NCBI GenBank assembly: GCA_013361525.1
Contig: JABFXY010000025.1
Span: 1-64,000, forward strand
DNA: 64,000 nt
DNA from: Polyangiaceae bacterium
GTDB lineage: Bacteria > Myxococcota_A > Polyangia > Polyangiales > Polyangiaceae
Direction: 5' to 3'
In this document: positions 1 to 8,692 of the stretch, piece after piece
Position numbering within the stretch: position 1 is the stretch's first letter
Layout of the letters: every line of letters begins with the position of its first letter
Program-made: the position numbers and the translations under genes
Notes under the pieces: generated by a model
The model's input: only the letters and a program-made list of their open reading frames with translations
Told to the model about the DNA's origin: nothing
Database searches by the model: none

Positions 1-1
1 G

Positions 2-649
2 CGTCGCGTAACGGAACGCCCGCTCTCAAAGAGGTTGTGGGACCTCGATTGGGAGCAGCACCTGCCGTGGGAATTCGAGAACGTGCGCTGCGAAGCAGGC
101 ACCTTCGGCGAAGCATTGCCGTTTATCGCCGAGCACTATTCCTCAATCTTCGGATTGAAGGACGAAGAGCCTCGCTTCCACCCCGACCCGATGACCGAAG
201 CAAAGCGCCGCTTTGGTGACGAGATGGATGTGTTTCTGTTTCGGGCAAAGGATCGCAGCGAGCGCGTGGCGGGTGTCCTCGCCTGTCACCCCAGTGACTG
301 GTCCACTTACTACATTCGCAGTCTCGCGGTATTGCCTGAATATCGGACCGGCAACTTGGTGCCTCCACTGATCTTGCGGTTGTCTGAAGTGTTGAGCGCC
401 GTCGGTTGCGAACGGCTGGAGTGCGAGACGTCGCCATCCAATACGGTGGTAATGCGCGTGCTCCCTCGGATCGATTTCATTCTCACGGCATCGTCGAATT
501 CCGAGCGATGGGGCACCATGGTGCGCTTCACGAAGTTCCTGCGTCGGGACGCGGAGAGCGCATTCCAGCGACAGTTTTGCGGGGTTCGCGTCAAGAGTGC
601 GCGGCCCTCCGAGGGGGGGAGTGACCTTTTACCAAGGAGGATGCCATGA
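2..649 (+). CDS. GNAT-family N-acetyltransferase, 5' end probably outside window
   Basis: This is probably an acyl-CoA-dependent N-acetyltransferase. The central part (VAGVLAC, then YYIRSLAVLPEYRTGNL) matches the beta4-alpha3 acyl-CoA-binding core of the GNAT fold, followed by a helix and a strand ending near LPRIDF. The frame is open to the left edge, and the first usable start inside the window is a TTG at 35, which may simply be a leucine codon, so the gene is likely truncated. Its stop overlaps the ATG of a 9-codon ORF (ATGA at 646-649). A YcaO gene and an HDO gene lie downstream, which suggests a role in the same tailoring pathway; that is inference from position. The substrate cannot be read from the sequence. 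Confidence 0.7.
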   Translation, partial: RRVTERPLSKRLWDLDWEQHLPWEFENVRCEAGTFGEALPFIAEHYSSIFGLKDEEPRFHPDPMTEAKRRFGDEMDVFLFRAKDRSERVAGVLACHPSDWSTYYIRSLAVLPEYRTGNLVPPLILRLSEVLSAVGCERLECETSPSNTVVMRVLPRIDFILTASSNSERWGTMVRFTKFLRRDAESAFQRQFCGVRVKSARPSEGGSDLLPRRMP

Positions 650-675
650 AGAAGTTCGCTCTCGGGACCCTCTAA
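646..675 (+). CDS. Ultrashort ORF, 9-residue peptide MKKFALGTL
   Basis: A complete ORF of nine codons plus TAA. It is preceded by AAGGAGG at 634-640, with five bases before the ATG, one of the best Shine-Dalgarno sequences in the window. The ATG overlaps the TGA of the acetyltransferase gene, so it would be translationally coupled. A strong hairpin follows at once, and the next gene starts 60 bases further on, so the SD has no other gene to serve. It could be an ultrashort precursor peptide (genes for 5-7 residue peptides are known for biarylitides and microcin C), a leader peptide for attenuation, or the remnant of a longer signal-peptide gene. The first is attractive because a YcaO enzyme is encoded nearby, but it is not proven. 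Confidence 0.45.
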   Translation: MKKFALGTL

Positions 676-683
676 TCCCTCGC

Positions 684-708
684 GCGGCGCGACCACGGGT
701 CGCGCCGC
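684..708 (+). terminator. Terminator/attenuator-like hairpin after the 9-codon ORF
   Basis: A perfect 10-bp stem (GCGGCGCGAC paired with GTCGCGCCGC) with a 5-base loop, followed by a T-rich stretch (TTCCGTTTCTGTT). It lies nine bases after the TAA of the ultrashort ORF and before the next gene. That fits partial termination or attenuation within an operon. Confidence 0.6.
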
Positions 709-736
709 TTCCGTTTCTGTTGCTTCGGAGAGAAAC

Positions 737-1438
737 ATGATTGCAGACGCCCTTCGGGTCGAGGTGGAGCGTTATGCGACGCGCGTGCAGAAGGATCATC
801 CGATCTTTACGCGTGCCGCTGACGGTACTCTGAGCTTCGAACATATTGCGTTATATCTGGCGAATTTGCGTTTTCTTGTTGGGCAAACCGTGTCGCATAT
901 GGACCGAGCGATCGGCTGTGCGGAAGCACGGGGTGACGCTGCACTGTCCGCCCATCTTGCTGAAAAGCGCGAGGAAGAGCGCGGTCACGACGTTTGGGCG
1001 GACCGCGACTTGCGCTGCGTACGGCCGCACCTGCGAACCGTCGTGGTCAATGCTCCGAACGAGGCCATGCGCGCATTGGTGAGGTTCGTTGAATCGACGA
1101 TTGACCGCGATCCCTCGCTGTACCTTTCGTACATGTTCGTTGCAGAGTATCTCACTGTCCTCTGCGGCCCTTCGTGGCTGCGGCTTTTGGAAGAGCGGTG
1201 TGGAATTCCCACTTCCTCCATGACGGTGATTGGAAACCACGTAGAGCTCGACCGGGAGCACACCGAGGAAGCGTTGGCGCTCATCGATCAGCTCGTCACC
1301 GATCCGCGAAAGCTCGCACCGATGCGACAAGTCGCGCGCGATGCGATTGACCGGTTCGATCGTTTCTTCGCCGCATTCATCGAGGAGGCGGATCGCCATG
1401 TCGCCCGCGACGTTCGCGTCCAAGCACCCGCTGCCTGA
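737..1438 (+). CDS. Heme-oxygenase-like diiron oxidase/oxygenase family protein (TenA/PqqC-like fold)
   Basis: A 233-residue, all-helical protein with the metal-ligand pattern of heme-oxygenase-like diiron enzymes: E80-x3-H84, E137, then H168-x6-H175. Enzymes of this superfamily (UndA, BesC, SznF, AetD types) use O2 to cleave or oxidise amino-acid-derived substrates in the cytoplasm. The same ligand spacing recurs in two other proteins of this window, at 12541 and in the C-terminal half of the 14822 product. The ATG has GGAG eight bases upstream. The gene overlaps the YcaO gene by 41 bases, which implies coupled translation and a shared pathway. The substrate is unknown; a TenA- or PqqC-like role without metal is less likely given the intact ligands. 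Confidence 0.65.
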   Translation: MIADALRVEVERYATRVQKDHPIFTRAADGTLSFEHIALYLANLRFLVGQTVSHMDRAIGCAEARGDAALSAHLAEKREEERGHDVWADRDLRCVRPHLRTVVVNAPNEAMRALVRFVESTIDRDPSLYLSYMFVAEYLTVLCGPSWLRLLEERCGIPTSSMTVIGNHVELDREHTEEALALIDQLVTDPRKLAPMRQVARDAIDRFDRFFAAFIEEADRHVARDVRVQAPAA

Positions 1439-2411
1439 AGGGTGGTCCTCCCCGACCTTCGTCCAAGACACGATCGTCGCTGACGGACTCGAGCTCGCCA
1501 GATGCGGCGTCGTGGCGATGAGCCCGCGCGGGGAAGAGATCACCGGCTCCGCCGCGGATGTCGGCACGACGTCGTCCCATCGCGGGTATTACGAGCTGCT
1601 GGAGCGCGTCGCGACCGTCGCCGCCGCGGGCGAGGGCCGCTCGCGTTGGGACCTATGCGATCGGGCCGGCACGCTCCGAGATCACCTCGCGGGCGAGGAG
1701 TTGTTCCCGTCGAGCGTCGCACCATCTCGCTGGCGCTTTGCGCGGTCGAATGGCGTTGCCCTGCACGCGACGTGGGAACAGGCCTGCGATCGGGCATACT
1801 GGGAGCTCGTCGAGCGGGATCGGATCCTGCGGTCCTGGTATGGCGAGATTTCGCCTTCCGTCCTGCTCGACGACTGGGGAAAGCAGTCGCTTCGACGGCT
1901 CGCGAGCTATGACGTCCGCGCCTACGCATTCCCTGGCCGCGCTGGTGGGTGGGGTGAGGAGATCAGCGTCGCCGGCGTGTTCGCGTTTCCGACCGCAGAG
2001 GGCCACCCCTTCTTTTGCGGTTTCGCGGCGAGACCCTCGCTCGTCGACGCAGCCAACGCCGCGGAGGGTGAAGCGCTTCAACAGCTGGCGTTCCTATGGG
2101 GCGAGGAGATTCCTCGGAGCTTTCCTCCCTCTGCCCCGTTTCCCCTCGCGCACCTCGAGCGCTCGCTTTTCCCGGCGCACCAGGTCCGGATTCGCCGGTG
2201 GCTAGGCGGAGGCCATGTTCAGTTCGATCGAGAACCGGAAACGCGCGGGCAGCCGAGCGGCACGACCCTGTTCGTCGATCTGACGCCGGCATGGCTTGGG
2301 GACCTGCGCGTCGCGAAGGCAATTTCCGCGGCGGCGACGCCCCTCACGTTCGGTGAAGGCCCGTTTGGGGAGCACCTACCGGCCGAGCTTCGGTTGCATC
2401 CGATCGCCTGA
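1398..2411 (+). CDS. YcaO-family ATP-dependent cyclodehydratase-like protein
   Basis: YcaO enzymes activate a peptide amide with ATP to make azolines, amidines or thioamides. Here the hallmarks are YELLER (65-70), SNGVALHATWEQA followed by ELVERD (136-141), and EGEALQQ (223-229), the three Glu-rich clusters that bind ATP/Mg. At 337 residues it is on the short side for the family, and it ends in LRLHPIA without the proline-rich PxPxP tail of azoline-forming members. It may therefore be a stand-alone type. No ThiF-like partner is seen. The start at 1398 is chosen because GAGGAGG lies just upstream and YcaO homology begins soon after; a longer in-frame start at 1341 would run further into the HDO gene. 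Confidence 0.75.
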   Translation: MSPATFASKHPLPEGWSSPTFVQDTIVADGLELARCGVVAMSPRGEEITGSAADVGTTSSHRGYYELLERVATVAAAGEGRSRWDLCDRAGTLRDHLAGEELFPSSVAPSRWRFARSNGVALHATWEQACDRAYWELVERDRILRSWYGEISPSVLLDDWGKQSLRRLASYDVRAYAFPGRAGGWGEEISVAGVFAFPTAEGHPFFCGFAARPSLVDAANAAEGEALQQLAFLWGEEIPRSFPPSAPFPLAHLERSLFPAHQVRIRRWLGGGHVQFDREPETRGQPSGTTLFVDLTPAWLGDLRVAKAISAAATPLTFGEGPFGEHLPAELRLHPIA

Positions 2412-2422
2412 CAAAAGCGTCA
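2409..2422. promoter_or_regulatory. Weak copy of the TGACG-N4-CGTCA palindrome
   Basis: TGACA-AAAG-CGTCA, one mismatch from the motif seen at 14676, 22566 and 50553. It overlaps the YcaO stop codon and lies 40 bases upstream of the large kinase gene. It might be a fortuitous match. Confidence 0.25.
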
Positions 2423-2461
2423 TCGGTTCGCCGCAGATAGGGGCTATGCTGCGGTGTTCCG

Positions 2462-5400
2462 GTGGCGTTGAAGATTCCTCGATTCGAGATCGGGCCCGAG
2501 CTCGGACACGGCGCTCATTCGATCGTGTACCGCGCGACGTTGGACGGCGTTGCCTGCGCGTTGAAGGTGCCCCGGCACCGCGCGGCCTGGACGCCCTGGG
2601 TCTACCGCGAGGCGGTGGTGCTGGCGCGCGTACGGCACGCCGGACTGCCGGCGATCGTCGAAGTCGGAGACGTCGACAATCTGCCGTACCTGGCGATGGA
2701 GCTGATCGAAGGCGAAACGCTCGCGGATCGCCTCCGACGTGGGCCCCTTCCTGAGTCGGACGTCGTCACGATCGCGACGGAGCTCCTCGACGCGCTCGGG
2801 GCCGTCCACGGCGCTGGCCTCGTGCACCGCGACGTCAAGCCCCGAAACATCCTCCTCGATCGTGAAGGCCGCGTTCGCCTCGTCGACTTCGGCTTCGCCA
2901 CGCCGACCGAGCGAGCCGCGTCAGCCGAGCTCGCCGGAACACGTGGCTACGCGGCGCCGGAGCAGTTCAAGGTCCCGACCAGGGTCGACGGCCGAGCCGA
3001 TCTATACGCGCTCGGCGTCGTTCTCACCGAGTGTCTGACCGGTCGCTTGCCGAGCTTCATCGGTGACGACGGCATCGAGAGTGCGCTGCGCGACGCTCAG
3101 ATCAGCCCTTCGATGAAGCTTCTCATCGAGGGACTGGTCCTTGCGGACCAGAATGATCGGTATCCCGACGTGCGCGCGGTCCTCACCGACCTGTCAGCCG
3201 CGAACGACGGCCGGCCCGTAGCCGGACCGGCTGCCTACGAGGCGATCGTCGCGTCGTCGCCCGTCGTCGGCCGCACGAAAGAGCTGGATCGTGCACGCGC
3301 CCTCTACGATCGCGTCGAGCGATCCCGCGTCGGCGGTTTGATTCGCCTCGAAGGCTCCAGCGGGTCGGGCAAGACGACGTTGCTCAGCGCGCTTTGCGAC
3401 TCGTGGCGCACCTCCGGACGTCGTGTCGTCACCGTTCCGAGCCGGGACGGCGACCCGCCGCTGGCCGTGCTCCGCCGTATTCTCGAAGCGTTCATGAACA
3501 CGAGGTCCGCGGGGCAGAGTCCTCGACCACCTCGCGAGATTCTCAAAGAAGCTGCGGGCCACGATCTCGCGCGCGTCGCGCGGCTCATCGCCAGCGGGCT
3601 CGATCTCGACGTCGAAGAAGGGCAGGACGCGGCTGCGCCGGCGCCCACGTCTTTTCCCGAAGCAGCGGCCGAGTTGCTCCTTCGGTTGGCGCGAGCCCAG
3701 GGCACCCTGCTCATCGCCGTCGACGATGTTCAATGGACCGATGCCGCAAGCCGCGACGTGCTCCTTCGCGTCACGTATCGGCTCCGCGATTTTCCGCTCG
3801 TTCTCGTGCTCGCTGGCCGCCGTGAAGGCCGCGCCGTTCGCATCTTCGAGAGCCTCGCCGCCGCGCCGCCCGAAGTATACGAGTCGATGGAGGCGCTGCC
3901 GTTCAACGCGCGCGATACGGAGCAGTTCGTCCGAACGTTCCTTGGTCATCCGAATGTCGAGACGGACCTGATCGACTTCGTCGCGAACCTCGCCGGTCAC
4001 AGCCCTCTCGCGACACGCGAGGTTCTTCGCGCGTTCTTGGACACCGGCGCCATTCAGCTGACGTCCGGCGTTTGGCGGCTCGATCGCGAATTGGCACAGC
4101 GTCTCTTCCTTTCGCAAGACGCGCTGGCGCCGCTCAAGCGGCGCGTCGACGAGCTGCCGCCTGCGACGCGTACCGTGCTCGAGTACGCCGCCGCCATAGG
4201 ATCGGCGTTTTCGGACGAGCTGCTCGCGAGCGCGGTCGGTGTCGCCATCGAGGACATCGGTTTCGCCTTGGCCGAGGCGCGGCGTGCCGGCGTCGTGCAG
4301 ACGCACGACGCGCGCAGGCACCGTTTCGTACACGACAGCGCACGGGAAATGCTGCTCGGCCGACTCTCGGATGCTCCACGCGCCGAGATTCACCAGGCGA
4401 TTGCGGTCGCCTGCGACACCCTCGCATCGCACGACGACGTCTACGCCACGGCGACGCATTACGAAAAGGGTCAGCTGTCGAAGAATCCTGCGCGCGCGTA
4501 CGACGCCGCCTGCGCGGCCGGCCAACTCGCCCTCGAGCGCTTCGATCACGAGAGCTCGATCCGCTTTCTCGAGCTCGCCTGCAGAGCCGCCGGCCTAGCC
4601 GGCATCAGGCCCCCGGCCCGCGTCTATCGAGGTTTGGCAGAGGCCCATTTGGGCCACGGCTCTTTCGACAAGAGCCTGGAGCTGTTTCGAACTGCCCTCG
4701 CGCATTGTTCGCGGGCGGCCGAGCGGGCCGCCATCCTCGGCAGGATTTCCTGGGTGCAGCAAACCAGTGGCAACCCCGCGGGGGCGTGGGAAACGCTCAC
4801 CGAAGCGTTCGAGGCGCTCAACGCTCGAATGCCGGTCGAGGCGGCGGGCTCGGCGATCGAAACGCTGATCGGTGGTGCTCGCCTACGCTTCTCGTCTCCG
4901 TCTCGCCCAGCGACGATGTCATCGGAGGTCGCGAGTCTGCTCTGCGAGCTCCACTATCAAAATGCTCGCCTCGGCGTCGAGAACGCAAAGCCCGCGCGCG
5001 CGGTTCAGAGCATCATCCAGGGCGTGGAGCTGAGCCGATCGCTCGGCATCTCTCGGGATCAGGCGCGAGCGCGGGTGATGTATGGTTTCTTGCTGACGAC
5101 GCTCGGCCGCCGCGAGGCGGGGGCCCGTGAGTTCGCGGAGGTTGAGCGAATCACGCGCGAGCTCGGCGATCCGGCGATGACGGCATTCTGTCTTCAGGTT
5201 CGCGTCGTCACCGCCTGTTTTACTGGCGATTACGATGTTGCGCTTCGGTTCATCGACACGGGGCTCGATCGATATGGTGTGTGGGTCGAGCTCAGTGAAT
5301 ATTGCCTGAACGCGTCGAATGCCGACTTTATCGAGTCGGTTCGCGGTCGCCCCATTGCGGCGTGGCATTGGGCCAACCTCGCTATCGAGCGGGTGCGTCG

Positions 5401-7792
5401 CAACGATCAGCGGTCGGCGACCTTCTCCGATTATTATGTTCATCGGGTGCGAGCGTTGCTTGCCAGCTTGGGTCGCGAGCCTGACCCCCGCGACAATTGG
5501 CTCCGCGGGCAAATAGCGAACGCGGCCGCTGTTGGCCCGAACATGCGCGGGCTCTACAAGCTTCTCAATTGGGGACCCGTCGTTCGCGTTCATCTCGAAC
5601 AATATCGATTCGGCCCCGACTTCGAGTCGCTCGTCGACAGCTTCAAAGCCGAAAAGCACAACCCGCGCACTGCGCACGTGGCATTGACCGAATATTACCT
5701 CGCGGTCGCCCACGCCCGCGTCGAGCAAATGCTGGTGGCGCCCGAGGTCGAACGTCGCACGCTCCGTCCAAAGCTCAAAGACGCCCTCTCCGACCTCCGT
5801 GCCGCTGCGAAGGTCGATCTCTACAAATCCCATCGCTTCCTGATCGAAGCCTGGTCCGCCTGGTTCGACGGCTCCTCCACCGCAGTGCGCAAGGCGCTCG
5901 CGAGCGCGGAGGCCCTCGCGGTGGAACAGACCTGCCCCTGGGTGCTGTCTGGCGCCGCACGGCTTCGCGCGCACATGCTTCGAGCCGACGGCAAGCTGGA
6001 AGCGGCGCTCGATCAGGCCCGCATCGCGGAGTCGCTCGCGCGTGAGCATGGCGCGGAGCCGCGCGCGGCACGGATTCGGGAGGAGTTTTCGCTCCGCGCT
6101 CCGCCGACGAGCGGGCCGCGCTCGGAGTCGCGCAGCTCCGTGCGCGCGCGCAAACACCTGCAGGCATTGCGTCAGCTCGCGACGGTCGGCAGCCGCGATT
6201 TGCGGCCCGAGCCGCAGGCCATCGCAATCCTCGACGAGATCGTTCGCGACCTCGACGCCGATCGCGCGACGCTGGTCTATCAGCCGGAGCCGAACGCGCG
6301 CACCCAGCTCATCATTGGTCGCAGCCGCGATCGGCGGACCTTCTTCGGGCTCGACGGCTGGCGCGAGAAGCTGCTCGAGGCCGCGCATTCGCACGGGGCT
6401 CGTCGCTCCGGCCGCTCGAAGAACCTCGTCGACTCCGAGGGCGAACCGCGCAGCGACATCGACGCGTCGCGCGTCGTCGCGATCCCTCTTTCGATCAACG
6501 AGCGTGTGGTCGGCGCCCTCGCCGTCGAGCGCGGGCCGGCGGCTGCGCCGTTCGACCCGGATTCACAAGATCTCCTCGACACGCTCGCACAGCAGATCCC
6601 GCTCGCGCTGGAGATGGCGCACCTGCTCGGTGAGCGCGAGCGCTTGCAGGGGACGCTTCAGCAGGCGCAGAAGATGGAGGCGGTCGGCCGACTCGCGGGC
6701 GGTGTCGCTCACGACTTCAACAACATGGTTGCTGCGATTCAGCTCTCCGTCGAGCAACTGACGGCGCGCGTTCCGCCGCGCGGCGAGGCCGCTCAAGAGC
6801 TCGACATCATCGCCCAGTCTGCGCAGCGTGCAGGGCAGCTGACGCGGCAGCTGCTCAGCTTCTCGCGCCATCGGCCCAATCGGCCGGAGCCTATCGAAAT
6901 CGACGATGTCATCAATCGGCTCGCGCCGATGCTCGGCACGCTCGTCGGCAAGGACGTTCGGATCCAGATCCGCCTCGGCGCGCAGGAGCCCATCGTTCGC
7001 GCCGATCAGAGCGGGTTCGAGCAAGCGATTGTCAATCTGGTCGTCAATGCGCGTGACGCGATGCAGGAGGGCGGCACCATTACGATCGAGACCCGCGACG
7101 ACATGATCGCCACGACCGTGGCCAGCTCCCTCCCGCGCGGGCGCTACGTGGTCGTCACCGTCTCGGACACCGGACACGGTATGACGGACGACGTGCTGGA
7201 GCGCGTTTTCGACCCCTTCTTCTCCACGAAGGGCGAAGGCTTCGGTACCGGTTTGGGCCTGACGACGGTGTACGCATTCATCAAGAACCTGGGTGGCGAT
7301 ATCGACGTCACGAGCGAGGTCGGCAAAGGGACGTCGTTCCGCCTGCGTCTACCTCGCTTCGAGGAGTCTGCCGAAATCGCAGCCCCGCCCGAGCCCGCAC
7401 CCGCCCGCTCCGGGGCGGCCATCACCGTATTATTGGTCGACGACGACGACCTCATGCGCCGCTCCATTCGCTCGATGCTCGAGGCGGACGGTCACCGCGT
7501 TCTCGTTGCCGCGACCGGCACCGAGGCGCTCGAGGTCGCCGGCGCACATTGGAACGAGATCGGCCTCGCCCTCGTCGACGTGCGCATGCCCGGAATGAGC
7601 GGTATCGAGCTGGCCAAGCGGTTCCACGCCAACGACGCATCGTTCAAAGTCGTCTTCATGTCCGGCTTCGCCGCAGACAGCATTCCGGACTTCGCGCAGG
7701 CAGGCCGCCCCGCCGACTTCCTGCAGAAGCCTTTCACCGGCGCGCAGCTCCTGGAGCGGTTGAGCTCTCTCGTGACCGGCATCGCGAGCTGA
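2462..7792 (+). CDS. Ser/Thr kinase - AAA ATPase - TPR - GAF - histidine kinase - receiver fusion
   Basis: A 1776-residue cytoplasmic signalling protein. Domains in order: Ser/Thr kinase (about 8-260, K35, catalytic H122-R123-D124, DFG and APE loops present); AAA ATPase (about 270-500, Walker A with K304, Walker B LLIAVDD near 420); a helical TPR-like region to about 1210; GAF (about 1240-1390); HisKA with phospho-His H1417 (VAHDFNN); HATPase (DTGHGM, GTGLGL); and receiver (DDDD, phospho-Asp D1706, K in LQKPF). Both kinase modules keep their catalytic residues, so it should phosphorylate Ser/Thr as well as His/Asp. The GTG start is used because the glycine-rich kinase loop begins ten residues later. 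No output domain follows the receiver, so phosphotransfer to another protein is expected. It may sense conditions for the surrounding biosynthetic genes (inference). Confidence 0.9.
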   Translation: MALKIPRFEIGPELGHGAHSIVYRATLDGVACALKVPRHRAAWTPWVYREAVVLARVRHAGLPAIVEVGDVDNLPYLAMELIEGETLADRLRRGPLPESDVVTIATELLDALGAVHGAGLVHRDVKPRNILLDREGRVRLVDFGFATPTERAASAELAGTRGYAAPEQFKVPTRVDGRADLYALGVVLTECLTGRLPSFIGDDGIESALRDAQISPSMKLLIEGLVLADQNDRYPDVRAVLTDLSAANDGRPVAGPAAYEAIVASSPVVGRTKELDRARALYDRVERSRVGGLIRLEGSSGSGKTTLLSALCDSWRTSGRRVVTVPSRDGDPPLAVLRRILEAFMNTRSAGQSPRPPREILKEAAGHDLARVARLIASGLDLDVEEGQDAAAPAPTSFPEAAAELLLRLARAQGTLLIAVDDVQWTDAASRDVLLRVTYRLRDFPLVLVLAGRREGRAVRIFESLAAAPPEVYESMEALPFNARDTEQFVRTFLGHPNVETDLIDFVANLAGHSPLATREVLRAFLDTGAIQLTSGVWRLDRELAQRLFLSQDALAPLKRRVDELPPATRTVLEYAAAIGSAFSDELLASAVGVAIEDIGFALAEARRAGVVQTHDARRHRFVHDSAREMLLGRLSDAPRAEIHQAIAVACDTLASHDDVYATATHYEKGQLSKNPARAYDAACAAGQLALERFDHESSIRFLELACRAAGLAGIRPPARVYRGLAEAHLGHGSFDKSLELFRTALAHCSRAAERAAILGRISWVQQTSGNPAGAWETLTEAFEALNARMPVEAAGSAIETLIGGARLRFSSPSRPATMSSEVASLLCELHYQNARLGVENAKPARAVQSIIQGVELSRSLGISRDQARARVMYGFLLTTLGRREAGAREFAEVERITRELGDPAMTAFCLQVRVVTACFTGDYDVALRFIDTGLDRYGVWVELSEYCLNASNADFIESVRGRPIAAWHWANLAIERVRRNDQRSATFSDYYVHRVRALLASLGREPDPRDNWLRGQIANAAAVGPNMRGLYKLLNWGPVVRVHLEQYRFGPDFESLVDSFKAEKHNPRTAHVALTEYYLAVAHARVEQMLVAPEVERRTLRPKLKDALSDLRAAAKVDLYKSHRFLIEAWSAWFDGSSTAVRKALASAEALAVEQTCPWVLSGAARLRAHMLRADGKLEAALDQARIAESLAREHGAEPRAARIREEFSLRAPPTSGPRSESRSSVRARKHLQALRQLATVGSRDLRPEPQAIAILDEIVRDLDADRATLVYQPEPNARTQLIIGRSRDRRTFFGLDGWREKLLEAAHSHGARRSGRSKNLVDSEGEPRSDIDASRVVAIPLSINERVVGALAVERGPAAAPFDPDSQDLLDTLAQQIPLALEMAHLLGERERLQGTLQQAQKMEAVGRLAGGVAHDFNNMVAAIQLSVEQLTARVPPRGEAAQELDIIAQSAQRAGQLTRQLLSFSRHRPNRPEPIEIDDVINRLAPMLGTLVGKDVRIQIRLGAQEPIVRADQSGFEQAIVNLVVNARDAMQEGGTITIETRDDMIATTVASSLPRGRYVVVTVSDTGHGMTDDVLERVFDPFFSTKGEGFGTGLGLTTVYAFIKNLGGDIDVTSEVGKGTSFRLRLPRFEESAEIAAPPEPAPARSGAAITVLLVDDDDLMRRSIRSMLEADGHRVLVAATGTEALEVAGAHWNEIGLALVDVRMPGMSGIELAKRFHANDASFKVVFMSGFAADSIPDFAQAGRPADFLQKPFTGAQLLERLSSLVTGIAS

Positions 7793-7822
7793 CGCCTGCG
7801 GCCCTCACCGGGGGCCGGTGCG

Positions 7823-7837
7823 TGGCACTGCGATTGC
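7823..7837 (+). promoter_or_regulatory. Possible sigma-54 type -24/-12 element
   Basis: TGGCAC-N5-TTGC with the canonical spacing between the GG and GC doublets. The predicted transcription start would fall almost on the ATG at 7850, giving a leaderless message, so the match may be chance or the real start codon may be further in. Confidence 0.25.
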
Positions 7838-7849
7838 GTCGTCCAGCGC

Positions 7850-8287
7850 ATGACCCGGCACCACAGCTACGCGATCGGCGCTTCTTTGTGCTTCGTGAGC
7901 GTCGCGGCGTTCGAGCTCGCGCACATCGTCACGGGGCGTCCCTGGGGCACACTGCCGCGCAATGTCAGCAATGCCGTCTCCACCTTCTTCATCCTGCTCT
8001 GCGCCGCCGCCGCGATCTCGATGATGTTGCGTGATCGTGGAGGCTGGTTTGCGACGGCGTCGTGGATGCTGGGCTTTTTTACGCCAATCGCGCTCACCGC
8101 CCACGGCTTCGGGCTGAATCTCGCGGGCGTGAGGCTCGGATTGCTGTTGGTACCGGTGGCCCTCGCGAGCGGGCTTTGCGTCAAGCGATCGCTCGATGAC
8201 GGGGAGTGGCGGATCCTCAGCGCTCAGGCTCGCCACCAGCCCGTCCGCGTGCGCCGCGCGAAGCTGAGGCTGCAGCGCGCCACGTGA
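7850..8287 (+). CDS. Small integral membrane protein, unknown function
   Basis: A 145-residue protein with about four predicted membrane helices (YAIGASLCFVSVAAFELAHI, AVSTFFILLCAAAAISMML, the WMLGFFTPIAL region and a LAGVRLGLLLVPVALASG segment), then a basic, probably cytoplasmic, tail. I do not recognise the family. It follows the large kinase gene by 57 bases and precedes a lipoprotein gene by 57 bases, so it could share a transcript with either. There is no clear Shine-Dalgarno sequence before the ATG. Confidence 0.6.
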   Translation: MTRHHSYAIGASLCFVSVAAFELAHIVTGRPWGTLPRNVSNAVSTFFILLCAAAAISMMLRDRGGWFATASWMLGFFTPIALTAHGFGLNLAGVRLGLLLVPVALASGLCVKRSLDDGEWRILSAQARHQPVRVRRAKLRLQRAT

Positions 8288-8344
8288 GAGCAGGCGCGAA
8301 CCCGGTGGTCCACACACGGGCGCGGTGGCGGTAAGCTCTCGCGC

Positions 8345-8692
8345 GTGTCCGATGCGTGGTTGCGGTCCCTCGTCCAAGCGGCTTCGAACGCCCTGCGGGT
8401 GACCTATTGTGGCGCCGCGGCCCTCGCCGGCTGCGCGCCGAGTGCGCCCGAAGTCGACGTTCCACCCGCGGTTGCTACCGGCCACGCTCTCGGCACTGTT
8501 CCCCCGGCCGTGGTCAGCGCGGGGCCGAACGTCCCTGCCGACCGTTCCCCGAAGCACGCGGACGGCGCGTGCTGCCGCGGTCGAAACGAGTGCCGGCGCC
8601 AAGGCAATTGTGCAGTAGAGGGTGAGCACGATTGTAAAGGAATGAACGAGTGTCGCGGTCGCGGCGGCTGCAAAGCCGACGATTGTCCGTAA
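8345..8692 (+). CDS. Small Cys-rich lipoprotein, possible metal binder
   Basis: A 115-residue protein with a short N-terminal segment ending in an ALAGC lipobox (Cys about 30), so it is probably lipid-anchored after export. A proline-rich linker follows. The last 40 residues are packed with cysteines (CCRGRNEC, CAVEGEHDC, NECRGRGGC, ADDC), in the pattern HCKGxNxCxGxGGC known from small secreted, metal-buffering Cys-rich proteins of the bufferin type. The start is GTG. Binding of copper or another soft metal is inferred from the cysteines alone; disulfide-bonded structure is the alternative. Confidence 0.55.
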   Translation: MSDAWLRSLVQAASNALRVTYCGAAALAGCAPSAPEVDVPPAVATGHALGTVPPAVVSAGPNVPADRSPKHADGACCRGRNECRRQGNCAVEGEHDCKGMNECRGRGGCKADDCP

